Below, in pieces: positions 36,746 to 46,589 of a DNA stretch of 64,000 nt; the first letter of the stretch is position 1, and each line of letters begins with the position of its first letter. Made by a program: the position numbers and the translations under genes. This DNA comes from Begonia masoniana (taxonomy: Eukaryota; Streptophyta; Magnoliopsida; Cucurbitales; Begoniaceae), in the NCBI GenBank assembly GCA_022432975.1, contig CM039508.1, forward strand, positions 27,952,788-28,016,787, in the 5' to 3' direction. Below the pieces are notes generated by a model. That model was given only the letters and a program-made list of their open reading frames with translations. It did no database searches and had not been told where the DNA came from.

Positions 36746-37546
36746 TTGTGGCATTACAAGTTGGGCCACATGAGCGAGAAAGGAATGAAGATTCTTGTCA
36801 AGAATGATCAGATTCCGGAGCTAAAGTCTGTGGAGCATCAGCTATGTGAAAGCTGTATTTTTGGGAAACAGAAATGTGTCAGTTTCTTAAAGGTTGGGAA
36901 GGAAATGAAAAAGAAAAAACTAGAATTAGTGTACACTGACGTGTGGGGATCCGCACCCGTTTCTTCTCTTGGTAGATCATACTACTACGTGACGTTCATA
37001 GATGATTTAACAAGAAAGGTTTGGGTCTACTTCATGAAGAACAAATCTGATGTATTCAATGTTTTCAAGAAATGGAAGGCTTTGGTTGAGAATGAAACGA
37101 ATCTGAAAGTGAAGTGTTTGAGATCCGATAATGGAGGCGAGTACGTCAATGCAGATTTCAAAGAGTATTGTGCTATGAATGGGATCAAGATGCAGAAGAC
37201 TATACCTCGAACGCCTCAAGAGAATGGAGTAGCTGAAAGAATGAACAGAATGCTAAATGAACATGCAAGGAGCATAAGATTGCACGCCGGACTGCCTAAA
37301 AAGTTTTGGGCAGATGTAGTCAACACAGCAGCCTACCTGATCAACAGAGGACCCTTTGTACCTCTAGATTTCAAAATTCCAGAAGGAGTTTGGAGCGGTA
37401 AAAATGTACACTTTTTTTTTCTGAAAGTTTTTGGTTACTTATCATATGTTCATATTGATGATTCTGATAGAAGAAAGCTTGATTCGAAATTTGATAAGTG
37501 TTTTCTTATTGGTTATGGTGACGCCGAGTTTGGTTATCGGTTCTAG
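36746..37546 (+). pseudogene. Copia integrase
   Basis: 266 codons are open, with a stop just before (36743-36745) and one just after. First comes the zinc-binding gag-preintegrase module (LWHYKLGHMSEKGMK, LCESCIFGKQ), then the catalytic core with YTDVWG (first Asp), RSDNGGEY (second Asp) and PQENGVAERMN (Glu), so the DDE triad is retained. The end GYLSYVHIDDSDRRKLD and KCFLIGYGD is the usual Copia integrase C-part. It would have inserted the cDNA. It is part of a broken polyprotein, so probably not made. Confidence 0.9.
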
Positions 37547-37651
37547 GATAATCAAAATCAGAAGATCATTTGCTGTAGGAACGTCATCTTCAACGAACAG
37601 GTCTTTTACAAAGATACTATTGGTAAGACTTCTGACAGTGGGAGTTTTGTA

Positions 37652-38860
37652 TTGAAAGAGTCTATTGTGGTCAACTTGAGATATTTTTCAGCTTTTATTA
37701 CTCCGACTGTTGAAGAAAATCGAGGTGTTGTTGAAGAAGAGGTTGACGAGAATGTGGCTCCAGAGGTAAATCTGCAAACACCGATTGCAGAACTGAGAAG
37801 ATCATCTAGAATCAACAAACCAGTCCATAGATGGTCTCCGTCTCTTAATTACATTCTACTGACCGACGCAGATGAACCAGAATGTTATAAGGAAGCAGCA
37901 CAGTCTGATGATTCGATTAAGTGGGAGGCAACCATGAAAGATGAGATGGACTCCTTGAAATCAAATCAAAATTGGCAATCGACAGAGTTGCCGAAGGGTA
38001 AGAAAGCACTGCACAACAAGTGGGTTTATCGAATTAAAGATGAACATGATGGGAGCAAGCAGTACAAGGCTAGGTTAGTTGTCAAAGGTTTCTAACAAAA
38101 AAAAGGTATTGACTACACCGAGATTTTCTCACCAGTGGTGAAGTTAACGACGATCAGAACTGTCTTGGATTTGGTTGTGAAAAGAAGACCTTCATCTTCA
38201 GCAGATGGACGTGAAAACTACTTTTCTTCATGGTGATTTAGATGAAGAGATCTACATGCGGCAACCACAAGGTTTCGATGTGAAAGATAAAGAGGAGCTT
38301 GCGTGTAAGCTTCAGAAGAGCTTGTACGGTTTGAAAGAGGCTCCAAGGCAATGGTACAGAAGGTTCGATAACTTCATGAAGAATAACAATTTTATGTGAT
38401 GTGAAGTCGATCACTGCTGCTACATCAAAATGTTTGATAATTTCTATATTATTTTACTCCTTTACGATGATGATATGTTGATTGCTGGAGCAAGCTTGCA
38501 TGAGATTGACAGACTGAAAAGAAGTTATCTAAAGAGTTTGCAATGAAGGATTTTGGTGCTGTGAAACAAATCCTTGAGATGAGGATCTTCATGGATAAGG
38601 AGGTTCTCAAACTCTCACAAGAAGAGTACGTAAAGAAGGTTCTTAGCAGGTTCAAGATGCACGATGCTAAGTCAGTTACTACACCGTTGGCTAGTCATTT
38701 CAGACTATCCGAAGATCAGTCACCCTCGACCGATGAAGAGAAGAACTACATGATTACTGTTTCATACGCCTCTGTTGTTGGTAGTCTTATATACACGATG
38801 GTTTTCACACGACTAGACATTACACATGTAGTGGGAGTTGTCAGCAGGTTTATGAGTAAT
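37652..38860 (+). pseudogene. Copia reverse transcriptase, frameshifted and cut by a solo LTR
   Basis: 37652-38095 holds the linker and RT fingers (WEATMKDEMDSLKSNQNW, HNKWVYRIKDEHDGSKQ, YKARLVVKGF then a stop). After a frameshifted patch, 38205-38399 has [18 protein letters not shown] and LYGLKEAPRQW. The YVDDML active site near 38460 reads LLYDDDML, so its tyrosine-valine context is altered. 38543-38860 continues with MKDFGAVKQILEMRI and ends RFMSN, where the solo LTR begins. Confidence 0.88.
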
Positions 38861-39395
38861 TGTAGCACCCGGTTCTATTAAACCAAATTTAATTTATCAA
38901 TTTTGAAGTGCTAATTTTATGGGAGAATTGGGAGAGAAAATGATTAGGTTAGTTAATAACTATACAAGGACAAAAGGGTAATTAGCAATTTGAAAAGTGG
39001 ATAACGTATTTAAGGGAAGAGGTTTTGGATTTAATACACTGTAGCCGCCATTCTGTTTATCCCTTTTTCTCTCGGCCATCAGTTCTCCAGCAGGAACCTC
39101 TGGCGATTTCCCTGCCCGATTTTCCTTCAACCAATGTGAGATTTGATTCGATTACTTGCTGTTTTAGTGTCTAGGTAACTGAAGGATGGCAATGTATGCG
39201 TTTTGGAAGTGCTGTGAGTGAGGGATGGGATTTGGGGTTTAGCGATGAATCGGGAATGGTGAAGAAAAGAACTCCCAGGACTAGGCCCTTTAGATTTCCG
39301 AATGTTTAGAGTGAAGTTTAAGTAATGCTATGCTTATGTTTTAGGTGAGCTAGCTCTTGGAATATCCTCCAACCAGAAACCTCTCGGGAAGCCAG

Positions 39396-39877
39396 GTAAG
39401 TGAAGTATTGTGTGTGCCTTCGGGCCTACATCACAAAACAGTAGGTTTTTGCATGTTGAGTGTTTCTGTAATGTCATGCATCATATTTTTGAATGAATAC
39501 GAAAATGAATTTACATGGAATAAATGGTAAGACATGGACAGAACGTGTTATGATAACTATTAAGGGAATTAATCCGCCCTTTCACCGATGTAGAGGATTT
39601 ATTACATTGGGAGAGTTGATCCCACTCCCAAGGGAATCTGGGGATCATGATAGCTATTAAGGGAACTAATCCGCCCCTTAATTGATGTAGATGATTTATT
39701 ACTTTGGGAGAATTGATCTCACTCCCAATGGAATATTGAGATCAGAATGTGGTGAATGCGAATGTAACCGAGTTGAGAAAGTAGAAACTGCATGATTACG
39801 ACTTACATTTCAGCATTTCGTTTCATTAACGCTTCACTTATTTAGCATTAGGCTAATAGATGAGTTTTGTGATGTAG
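39396..39877 (+). other. Putative LTR intron or stem-bounded repeat slot (copy 4)
   Basis: 482 bases from CAG|GTAAGT to GATGTAG|G with a perfect 15 bp stem between 39425-39439 and 39864-39878, and a CTAAT motif (39853-39857) 20 bases before the AG. Size and signals match the sister copy at 11503-11987. Splicing is not demonstrated. Confidence 0.5.
39560..39755. repeat. 97 bp direct repeat, two copies
   Basis: ttaagggaattaatccgccc at 39560 recurs 97 bases later at 39657 with some changes; homologous to 11669-11862. Confidence 0.8.
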
Positions 39878-40394
39878 GTGTTGAGGATACTAAAGGTGAA
39901 TTCACTGAGTTTACTGAAGAAATGTGAAGTTGGAGAAGCACTTCTCTGCCTCGATCTGGTATGCTGATGAGGCGGATTAACTGGTGTCTGATGAAGTGAA
40001 GATTTAGTGAACTATGATTTGATTTAAGTATGCTAAGTTTTCTAATGACAGAAGTGATTTTAATGTTTTCGCATACATTTTCTCGAGACTATTCTGATAA
40101 AAGTACCCTGTAGGTTTTAACATTGATTTTATTGGATTTTGAGTAATGTAGGAGTTTGAGTTGGTTCTGGATAGTTTTAGGGAAGTAATTGAGTTTTCTT
40201 GTAGTTAGAGTTGTGTTTGTATAGCGAGGAGTAGTTGAAAAGTCGCTCTGTTCTCTATCGGTAGGTGATGCCTACCGGTAGATGTCGAGCGGTTGTTCTG
40301 TTGTCTATCGGAAGATATCTTCAGTAAAGCCATCGGATGATGTCTTCAGAAAAGTCATCGGATGATGTCTTCAGTGGAAGCCATCGGAAGATAT

Positions 40395-40665
40395 AAGTAA
40401 AAGTTTTGTCGTTTAGTGACCGGTGGATGTCGTGTGTTAGACTTACCGGATGATGTAGTAAAGGTTTTGTCGTTTAGTGACCGGTGGATGTCGTGTGTTA
40501 GACTTACCGGATGATGTAGTAGAAATCTTGTCGTTTAGTGACCAGTGGATGTCGTGTGTTAGACTTACCGGATGATGTAGTAGAAGTCTTGTCGTTTAGT
40601 GACCGGTGGATGTCGTGTGTTAGACTTACCGGATGATGTAGTAGAAGTCTTGCGTTTTGTGACCG
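40395..40665. repeat. 61 bp tandem repeat, about four copies
   Basis: Units contain gaccggtggatgtcgtgtgt, then tagacttaccggatgatgta and a gtcgttta tail, repeating every 61 bases with few changes. They grade on the left into shorter catcggatgatgtcttcag repeats (40310-40390). Confidence 0.9.
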
Positions 40666-41576
40666 GTAGACGTAGTTGTTTAACCGGAAGACGTGAGCAA
40701 TAATTTGTCATCTTGTGGATGGCAGAGGCTGAATGAGTTATTCCTCCGGCTGACGTCACCGGTGGAGGCCTTCGGTTGGTTTCCGCCCCCTTTTCGTTGA
40801 CTTTGTTCAACGGATGGTATGTTTGACTCTTTAAATTTTAAACATTTCACGTCTAAGCCTTCACCTCTTCCGGCTGAATCATTTCCTTAATATTTTAATT
40901 GATCATTCAAACACAATTTACAGTTTTGCTTAACTCTGTTTTGCTCAAAGATTTTTCCGCTGCAAGTTTTCATGTTTTAACAAACGATCAAATTTGAATT
41001 TTGAGCGAAGTTTTAAAGTTGGTTCGAAATTTTTCTTAGTTATGTCCGAGTCATGAGTAACGAACCGGGTTCAGAAAACTCGGGTGTTACAGTAATCCAG
41101 GAAGGAAACATTGGGAAGCCGTAAAATGGATCTTGCGATACTTGAAGGGAAGTTCAAATTTCGCTTTATGTTTTTGAAAATCAGACTTGGGTCTAGATGG
41201 ATACGTTGATGCTGATAATGGTGGTGATATTGACAGTAGTAAGAGTAGAACTGGGTATGTGTAAACCTTGAGTGGTACCGCAATCAGTTGGGTTTTGAGA
41301 CTTCAAAATGTCGTTGCCCTTTCTAGTTATGAAGCCGAGTATATTGCAGTGACAGAAGCCACAAATGAGATGATGTGGTTGCAGCCTTTCTTACACGAGT
41401 TAGGCGAAAACTACGATGGGAGTGTATTGCATTGTGACAGCCAAAGTGCCATCCATTTGGCAAAGAACCCGGTTTATCTTGGCAAGACAAAGCATATACA
41501 GGTGCGTTATCACTTCATCAGATCCACCTTAGAAGATAAAGTATTAGCACTTGAGAAGATCCTAGGGAGTCGGAAT

Positions 41577-41953
41577 TGTGATGACCCGAATATGCACGTA
41601 TGGGTATGATGGCTGCACGAACCGGAACCCAGATGGCGGTACGCCCGTGCGGGTGAACCGGAAGGTGACGGGTCGTAAAAAGGGGGTCGTCACAATCCCA
41701 CATCGCTTGGGGAAGTATGTGGAAATGAAACATATGTAAAGAGACCCTCCCAAGATAGCAAGACGCGTTTTGGAGCACGATTGGCGACGGATCCAATAAG
41801 AACTCCGAAGTTAAAAGTGCTTCGGCGAGAGCAATTCCAGGTTGGGTGACCTTCTGGGAAGTTCTCGCCAAACAAAGCCGTGAGGGGAGGATATTGGGCT
41901 GCGGCCTAATCCCCAAAGCGGACAATATCTTGCTGGGATAAGGGGTCGTTACA
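41577..41953 (+). repeat. Cassandra 5' LTR
   Basis: 377 bp with the 5S-like segment at 41789-41867. Same length as the 3' LTR. Confidence 0.93.
41789..41867 (+). other. 5S rRNA-like segment in the Cassandra 5' LTR
   Basis: ggatccaataagaactccga, then agttaaaagtgcttcggcga and gttgggtgacc, follow the 3' two-thirds of plant 5S rRNA (compare GGATCCCATCAGAACTCCG and GGGTGACC). It keeps recognisable A-box, intermediate element and C-box positions, so pol III transcription is possible. It is not a ribosomal gene. Confidence 0.9.
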
Positions 41954-42024
41954 AATGGTATCAAAGCCTATACCTAACCGGAAATGTGGCCAACGAGAAC
42001 GTTGGGCCCCCGAGGGGGGGTGAT

Positions 42025-42401
42025 TGTGATGACCCGAATATGCACGTATGGGTACGATGGCTGCACGAACCGGAACCCGGATGGCGGTACGTCCACGCGG
42101 GTGAATTGGAAGGTGACGGGTCGTAAAAAGGGGGTCGTCACAATCCCACATCGCTTGGAGAAGTATGTGGAAATGAAACATATGTAAAGAGACCCTCCCA
42201 AGATAGCAAGACGCGCTTTGGAGCACGATTGGCGACGGATCCAATAAGAACTCCGAAGTTAAAAGTGCTTCGGCGAGAGCAATTCCAGGTTGGGTGACCT
42301 TCTGGGAAGTTCTCGCCAAACAAAGCCGTGAGGGGAGGATATTGGGTTGCGGCCCAATCCCCAGAGCGGACAATATCTTGCTGGGATAAGGGGTCGTTAC
42401 A
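42025..42401 (+). repeat. Cassandra 3' LTR, with 5S-like segment at 42237-42315
   Basis: 377 bp copy of 41577-41953, preceded by the purine-rich gggcccccgaggggggg. Confidence 0.93.
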
Positions 42402-42545
42402 GGAATCCAGCTGATATGTTGACGAAAGCTGTGACGAGTGAGAAGCTGAAGTTGTGCGCAACTTCAGTCAGACTTCTTGGATGAGACATTGAAATGAAGC
42501 CACTACAGATGGAGAGATGATGAGATTAGTCTCCAAGTGGGAGAT

Positions 42546-42846
42546 TGTTGAGTTATTGAGACTAATTTAGGTTTGGGGGTATTTTAGTCATTATGTACCA
42601 TGTTATTCTGTAACCCTAAATCGTCTAGTATATAAAGACATATTTAGGTTATCGAGTGATGTCAGAGAGTAACTGAGAGTGTGAGGCAAAATTATTGTAA
42701 CTAAGTTTTTTATCTTAGTTAAATCTGTCAGCGACCAGCGGACGTAACTCTCACGACGAGAGTAAACCACTATAAATCCGCGTGTTGTTTCTTTTTCGTA
42801 TTCTCAATTGTTCGTTACAGGTGGATTATGGCGTCTAATCCTAACA
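42546..42846 (+). repeat. 3' LTR of the plus-strand Copia element
   Basis: 301 bp partner of 33271-33571, preceded by the purine tract aagtgggagat. 42852-42943 is the only single-copy flank left between this element and the next. Confidence 0.93.
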
Positions 42847-42948
42847 CTCTCTGCTCATGGACTTTTTTAATATTGTTTTCAATCAATCCTGTTGTTTAAT
42901 TGCTTCTGCTCCATGTACACAAAGTAATAAAATGCGTTTTCTGCATCT

Positions 42949-43432
42949 TGAAAGCATTATAAAACTGTAAATGCTATCCAATAACTTTTATCTCATTATA
43001 ACGTTGTTAATTCAACCATACTTGTTAAATATAAATAACTATTTAAACTCTACTAACCTTAGTTCATCGCTTATTGCAGAATACTATTTTCTCTCCTTAA
43101 ACCTTTCTCTTTAAGTTTCTCTTTGATGATACAGAGATTGAGATTAATTGCTTAGACTTTGAATCTCTAGTTAGAAGTAAGAAGAAGACAATCATTCAAA
43201 GGCAATCCTCCATACTTACCCTTTCCCTTATGTCTCTTCATTCATACCTTTTCAATCATACCTCTTCAATTATAATGTATATTATCTTAATAAGGTTAAG
43301 GAGAGGGAATTCAAACTCAATTGATCTTATTTCTTTTATACTCAACAACTATCACATTGAGTACTTTAATATAAAGTCAATGTAACTATAATTTACATGA
43401 GCCACAAATAAATTATTAAAAATAATCTAACA
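42949..43432 (-). repeat. 3' LTR of the minus-strand Copia element
   Basis: 484 bp, homologous to 61556-62025. The adjoining 43433-43825 is the 3' untranslated part of the element, with the purine tract next to the LTR. Confidence 0.92.
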
Positions 43433-43825
43433 ATCTCCCACTTGGTTCATGTTACGAGATCTCAGCTCCTTTCATTTAATCCGGTTTGGATTAAAAAAAA
43501 TGTCACAACTTGTAATCCACAACTTAATAGTGTACCATAATGTGAATTAACCAAGTCACCTTTCATAACGAATTGAGAAATTGAATCATGGCAGGCACAA
43601 GTTATTGACGACATGATTCTTTCCATGTATCACTAATTTCTCAATCCGCTATAACTTTAATTGAAGAAACACTATAACCTTCCACTTTAAATTTCATAAA
43701 GTATCACGTGTTATTTGAAAACAACAATAATTGTATACACCATAATACAAATAACATCAAACTTACAAAAACATATCTATAATGAATACAGAAGTGTTCA
43801 CACAATACAAGTTACACTATCATAA

Positions 43826-44440
43826 TCACATTAGTAAGGACTTTTCACCTAAACCCATCCTTTCAACATGTTCCTTAAAGGTCTTGGGTGGCAATACTTT
43901 AGTTAATGGATCCGCTATCATTAAACTTGTATTTATGTGTTCAATGCACACCTTTTGTTTTTGTATTTCTTCTTTGACTGTCAAATACTTCAATTCCATA
44001 TGTTTTACTCCTTTTGAGTATTTGTCATTCTTTGAGAAGAATACAGCTGCGAAATTGTCATAATAAATCCTTAGCGGTCTATCTATACTTTCGACTATAC
44101 TTAGACCCAAGGTTAAGTTCTGCAACCACAATGCATGAATGGTGGCCTCAAAGCATGCCACGAATTATGCCTCCATAGTAGAAGTAGCGATCGAAGATTG
44201 CTTTCCACTTCTCCAAGATACGGCTCCTCCAGCTAATACGAACACATAACCTAATGTAGATTTCCTCGAGTCTACACATCCGGCATAGTCTGAATCCGAG
44301 TATCCAATAACTTCAAGTTTATTGGACTTTCTATACATGAGCATGTAATCATTTGTTCCTTGTAAGTACCTAAGTACTTTCTTTGCAGCTTTCCAGTGTT
44401 CCATTCCTGGATTACTTTGATATCGACCTAACATCCCCAC
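43826..44440 (-). pseudogene. Copia RNase H (minus-strand element)
   Basis: 44440-44165 encodes GMLGRYQSNPGMEHWKAAKK, VLRYLQGTNDYML and GYSDSDYAGCVDSRKSTLGYV. After one stop, 44161-43826 encodes ACFEATIHALWLQNL, IYYDNFAAVFFSKNDKYSKG and the end IADPLTKVLPPKTFKEHVERMG. It degrades the RNA of the RNA-DNA hybrid during reverse transcription. A single stop interrupts an otherwise well kept domain. Confidence 0.88.
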
Positions 44441-44458
44441 TGCAAAACTTATGTCGGG

Positions 44459-45321
44459 TCAAGTACATGTTTGAGCATACATTAAGCTCCCAACAGCTGA
44501 TGCATATGGAATAGATTCCATTTCCTTTCTTTCCAAATTATTTTTCGGACATTGCATTTGACTGAATTTGTCTCCTTTTTGAATTGGAACTACACCAGCA
44601 GAGCATCTTTCCATTTTGAATCTCTCTAAAATATTATCGATATATCCTTTCTGAGACAATCCTAGTAATCCTTGTTGTCTATCACGGAATATCTCTATTC
44701 CAATTACATAGGATGCCTCACCGATATCTTTCATTTCAAAATTTCTAGAGAGAAACTCTTTTATATCATGTAACATTCCTTTATTGTTAGAAACTAGAAG
44801 AATGTCATCAACATATAGGACTAATATGCTAAACTTGCTCCCACTGACCTTCATATAGATACACCGATCAACAGTGTTTTCTATAAAACTGTACGACGTA
44901 ATGGTATCGTAAACTTGATATACCATTGTCTAGAAGCTTGCTTTAGTCCATATATTGACTTCTTCAATTTACACACTAACTTTTCATTCCCCGTAAAGAG
45001 AAAATCCTTCAGGTTGATCCGTATACATTTCTTCCTCTAAGCCTCCATTTAGAAAAGCGATCTTTACATCCATTTGGTGGAGCTCTAAGTCATAATGAGC
45101 TACCAGAGCCATAACAGTTCTTAAAGAATCCTTCTTAGAAACGGGAGAAAAGGTTTCCTTATAGTTAATACCATCTTTCTAAGTGTAACCTTTGGCGACA
45201 AGTCTAGCCTTATACCTTTCGATGTTACCTTTTGAATCACGTTTGGTTTTCTACACCCATTTACAACCGATTCGTTTAAACTCTTCAGGTAACTCAACAA
45301 GTTTCCAGACTCTATTGTCAT
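44459..45321 (-). pseudogene. Copia reverse transcriptase (minus-strand element)
   Basis: The palm with the intact catalytic YVDDILLVSN is in 44926-44459, followed by RNFEMKDIGEASYVIGIEIF, GLSQKGYIDNILERF and PYASAVGSLMYAQTCT. Upstream, 45321-44940 keeps the fingers in several frames ([13 protein letters not shown] then a stop, [32 protein letters not shown]). Frameshifts and stops near 45180, 45000 and 44930 inactivate it. Confidence 0.88.
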
Positions 45322-45988
45322 CCATCGATTTCAACTCTTCTTTCATGGCATTCAACCATTTTTCAGAATTTGAACATTCCATGACTTTTATTAATGTGTC
45401 TGGATCCTTATCATTGCTCAAGTCACATTCATCTTCAAGTGAATAAATCACATAATCATTAGGAATTGCAGATCTTTTTGTCCTTACTGACCTTTGCAAC
45501 TCTTGTGATTGTTCACTAGTGACTTGAATATAATCATTATGCTCATCATTGACTTGATCACTTTCTGTGGTTTGAATATTTACTCGTTGTTCCGGTATGT
45601 TGTTAGACTGTGATACAACAAGAGGAACAATGACTTGATGAGAATCTTTAGGTGTAGTCTCATCCACCCGATTCTCATGCATATTCACTTTTCGTGATTT
45701 ATCACTCCCACTGATCTGGCCATTCTCAATGAATCGAGAATTTCCAGACTCTACTATCCTCGTACTATGATTAGGACAATAAAAGATGTACCATTTTGAC
45801 TTTTCTGGATAGCTGATGAAATAACAACTAATGGTTCTTGCATCGAGCTTCTTTTCATGTGGATTGTATATCCTTACTTCGGTTGAACAACCCCAAACAT
45901 GGAGATATCTTAAACTAGGTTTCCTTCCCGTCCACAGTTCATAACGGGTCTTAGGAACTGCCTTACTAGGAACCCTATTCAACATATA
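45251..45988 (-). pseudogene. Copia integrase C-terminus and linker (downstream of nested insertion)
   Basis: 244 codons are open on the minus strand: MLNRVPSKAVPKTRYELWTG, LRYLHVWGCSTEVRIY, DARTISCYFISYPEKSKWY, an acidic linker, then the start of RT (SEKWLNAMKEELKSMDD, WKLVELPEEFKRIGCKWV). The apparent start Met is internal: the true frame comes from 58793 onward, across the 12.8 kb nested element. The last five bases of this block (atata, 45984-45988) are the target duplication. Confidence 0.9.
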
Positions 45989-46589
45989 TATAACGCCCCC
46001 AAACCGACCCCGGCTTGGTGCACTACTTTGCTAACCAACCCCGCGTTTAAAACGTCGTTTAAACAATTTTCGTAGAATTTTCGACTTAAGACGATTAATA
46101 ATAAAATAGTGAAAGTAACCCGCGTTATTGATTTAAAAATCAAAAATCGACAATATAACGGCTAAAAGTTTAAAATCCAAAACCTGAAAAACAAACACAT
46201 TTAAAAACACCATTTAACCAAGTACTATATACACCAAAACAAAAAGAACCAAACTAACACCACAAATCCAATCCCAAACAAACCACACCACAATACCAAC
46301 CAATTAAACCAAATCTCCACACAACCAGACCAAACATACCAATTATATACACCCCTGCGTACTAACTCAAAACTACCAAAACATATTACACAAAACTAAC
46401 CACAAACCTCAAATCTCCATACAACCACAACCCGAAATCTAACTAACTGAACCAAATACAAATCCCCATACATCCCGAAGACCATGGTCGAGACGCCTCG
46501 ACACGCCCGCACCGGCACGCCCCGTGCATCTCCTACTCCTCCCAAGTCCTTGCTCACTCACTTAGCTCACCTGTAACCGCCGTCGTTAC

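Larger units (their letters stand above)
38861..41091 (+). mobile_element. Solo LTR (2.2 kb), TGTAGCACCCGG family, inside Copia RT
   Basis: TGTAGCACCCGG to CGGGTGTTACA with a perfect gtaat duplication (38856-38860 and 41092-41096). Removing it rejoins the Copia frame RFMSN to PGRKHWEAVKWILRYLKG. Homologous to 10972-13241. Contains CAGGTAAGT (39393-39401), the arms CCTACATCACAAAAC (39425-39439) and GTTTTGTGATGTAGG (39864-39878), perfectly complementary over 15 bases, a 97 bp duplication between them and a 61 bp array beyond. A TATTTAAGG motif near 39007 could be the promoter. No coding capacity. Confidence 0.93.
41577..42401 (+). mobile_element. Cassandra TRIM retrotransposon with 5S-like sequence in its LTRs
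   Basis: Two 377 bp LTRs (41577-41953 and 42025-42401), TGTGATGACCCG to GGGGTCGTTACA, flanked by a perfect ggaat duplication (41572-41576 and 42402-42406). A 71 bp internal domain holds the tRNA-Met primer site (tggtatcaaagc, 41956-41967) and a G-rich purine tract before the second LTR. Each LTR has a 5S rRNA-like stretch with the pol III internal control regions (aagttaaaagtgctt; gttgggtgacctt). Cassandra is a non-coding family moved by other elements' enzymes. The LTRs differ at only a few sites, so the insertion is fairly recent. Confidence 0.96.
41097..42484 (+). pseudogene. Copia RNase H, interrupted by Cassandra
   Basis: After the solo LTR the frame resumes with PGRKHWEAVKWILRYLKGSS and reaches RNase H (YVDADNGGDIDSSKSRTGYV, VALSSYEAEYIAVTEA, LHCDSQSAIHLAKNPV, KHIQVRYHFIR) with stops at about 41177 and 41262. 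At 41576 it is cut in LEKILGSRN by the Cassandra and resumes at 42407 with PADMLTKAVTSEKLKLC, stop at 42482-42484. Joining across the element restores this junction exactly, which confirms a clean insertion. Confidence 0.9.
33271..42846 (+). mobile_element. Full-length Ty1-copia element (Tork/Tnt1-like), broken by three insertions
   Basis: Two 301 bp LTRs (33271-33571 and 42546-42846) start TGTTGAG and end CTAACA, differ at roughly one base in ten by eye, and are flanked by a perfect ctctc duplication (33266-33270 and 42847-42851). A PBS tggtatcagagc is at 33574-33585 and a purine tract (caagtgggagat) sits just before 42546. Inside are gag, protease, integrase, RT and RNase H in normal Copia order, with stops and frameshifts. 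Later arrivals are a 1.1 kb insert (35349-36434), a solo LTR (38861-41091) and a Cassandra (41577-42401). The LTR divergence and these insertions make it older than the element at 45989-58792. Confidence 0.95.

Noticed and set aside
41789..42315. Genuine 5S rRNA genes
   Set aside because: The 5S-like stretches lack the proper 5' third, carry several changes and lie inside TGT...ACA LTRs with TSD and PBS, which is the Cassandra arrangement.
41518..42461. Minus-strand ORFs of 107-155 codons
   Set aside because: Antisense reading of Cassandra LTRs; the same ORFs recur at 50646-51965 only because the LTRs are repeated.
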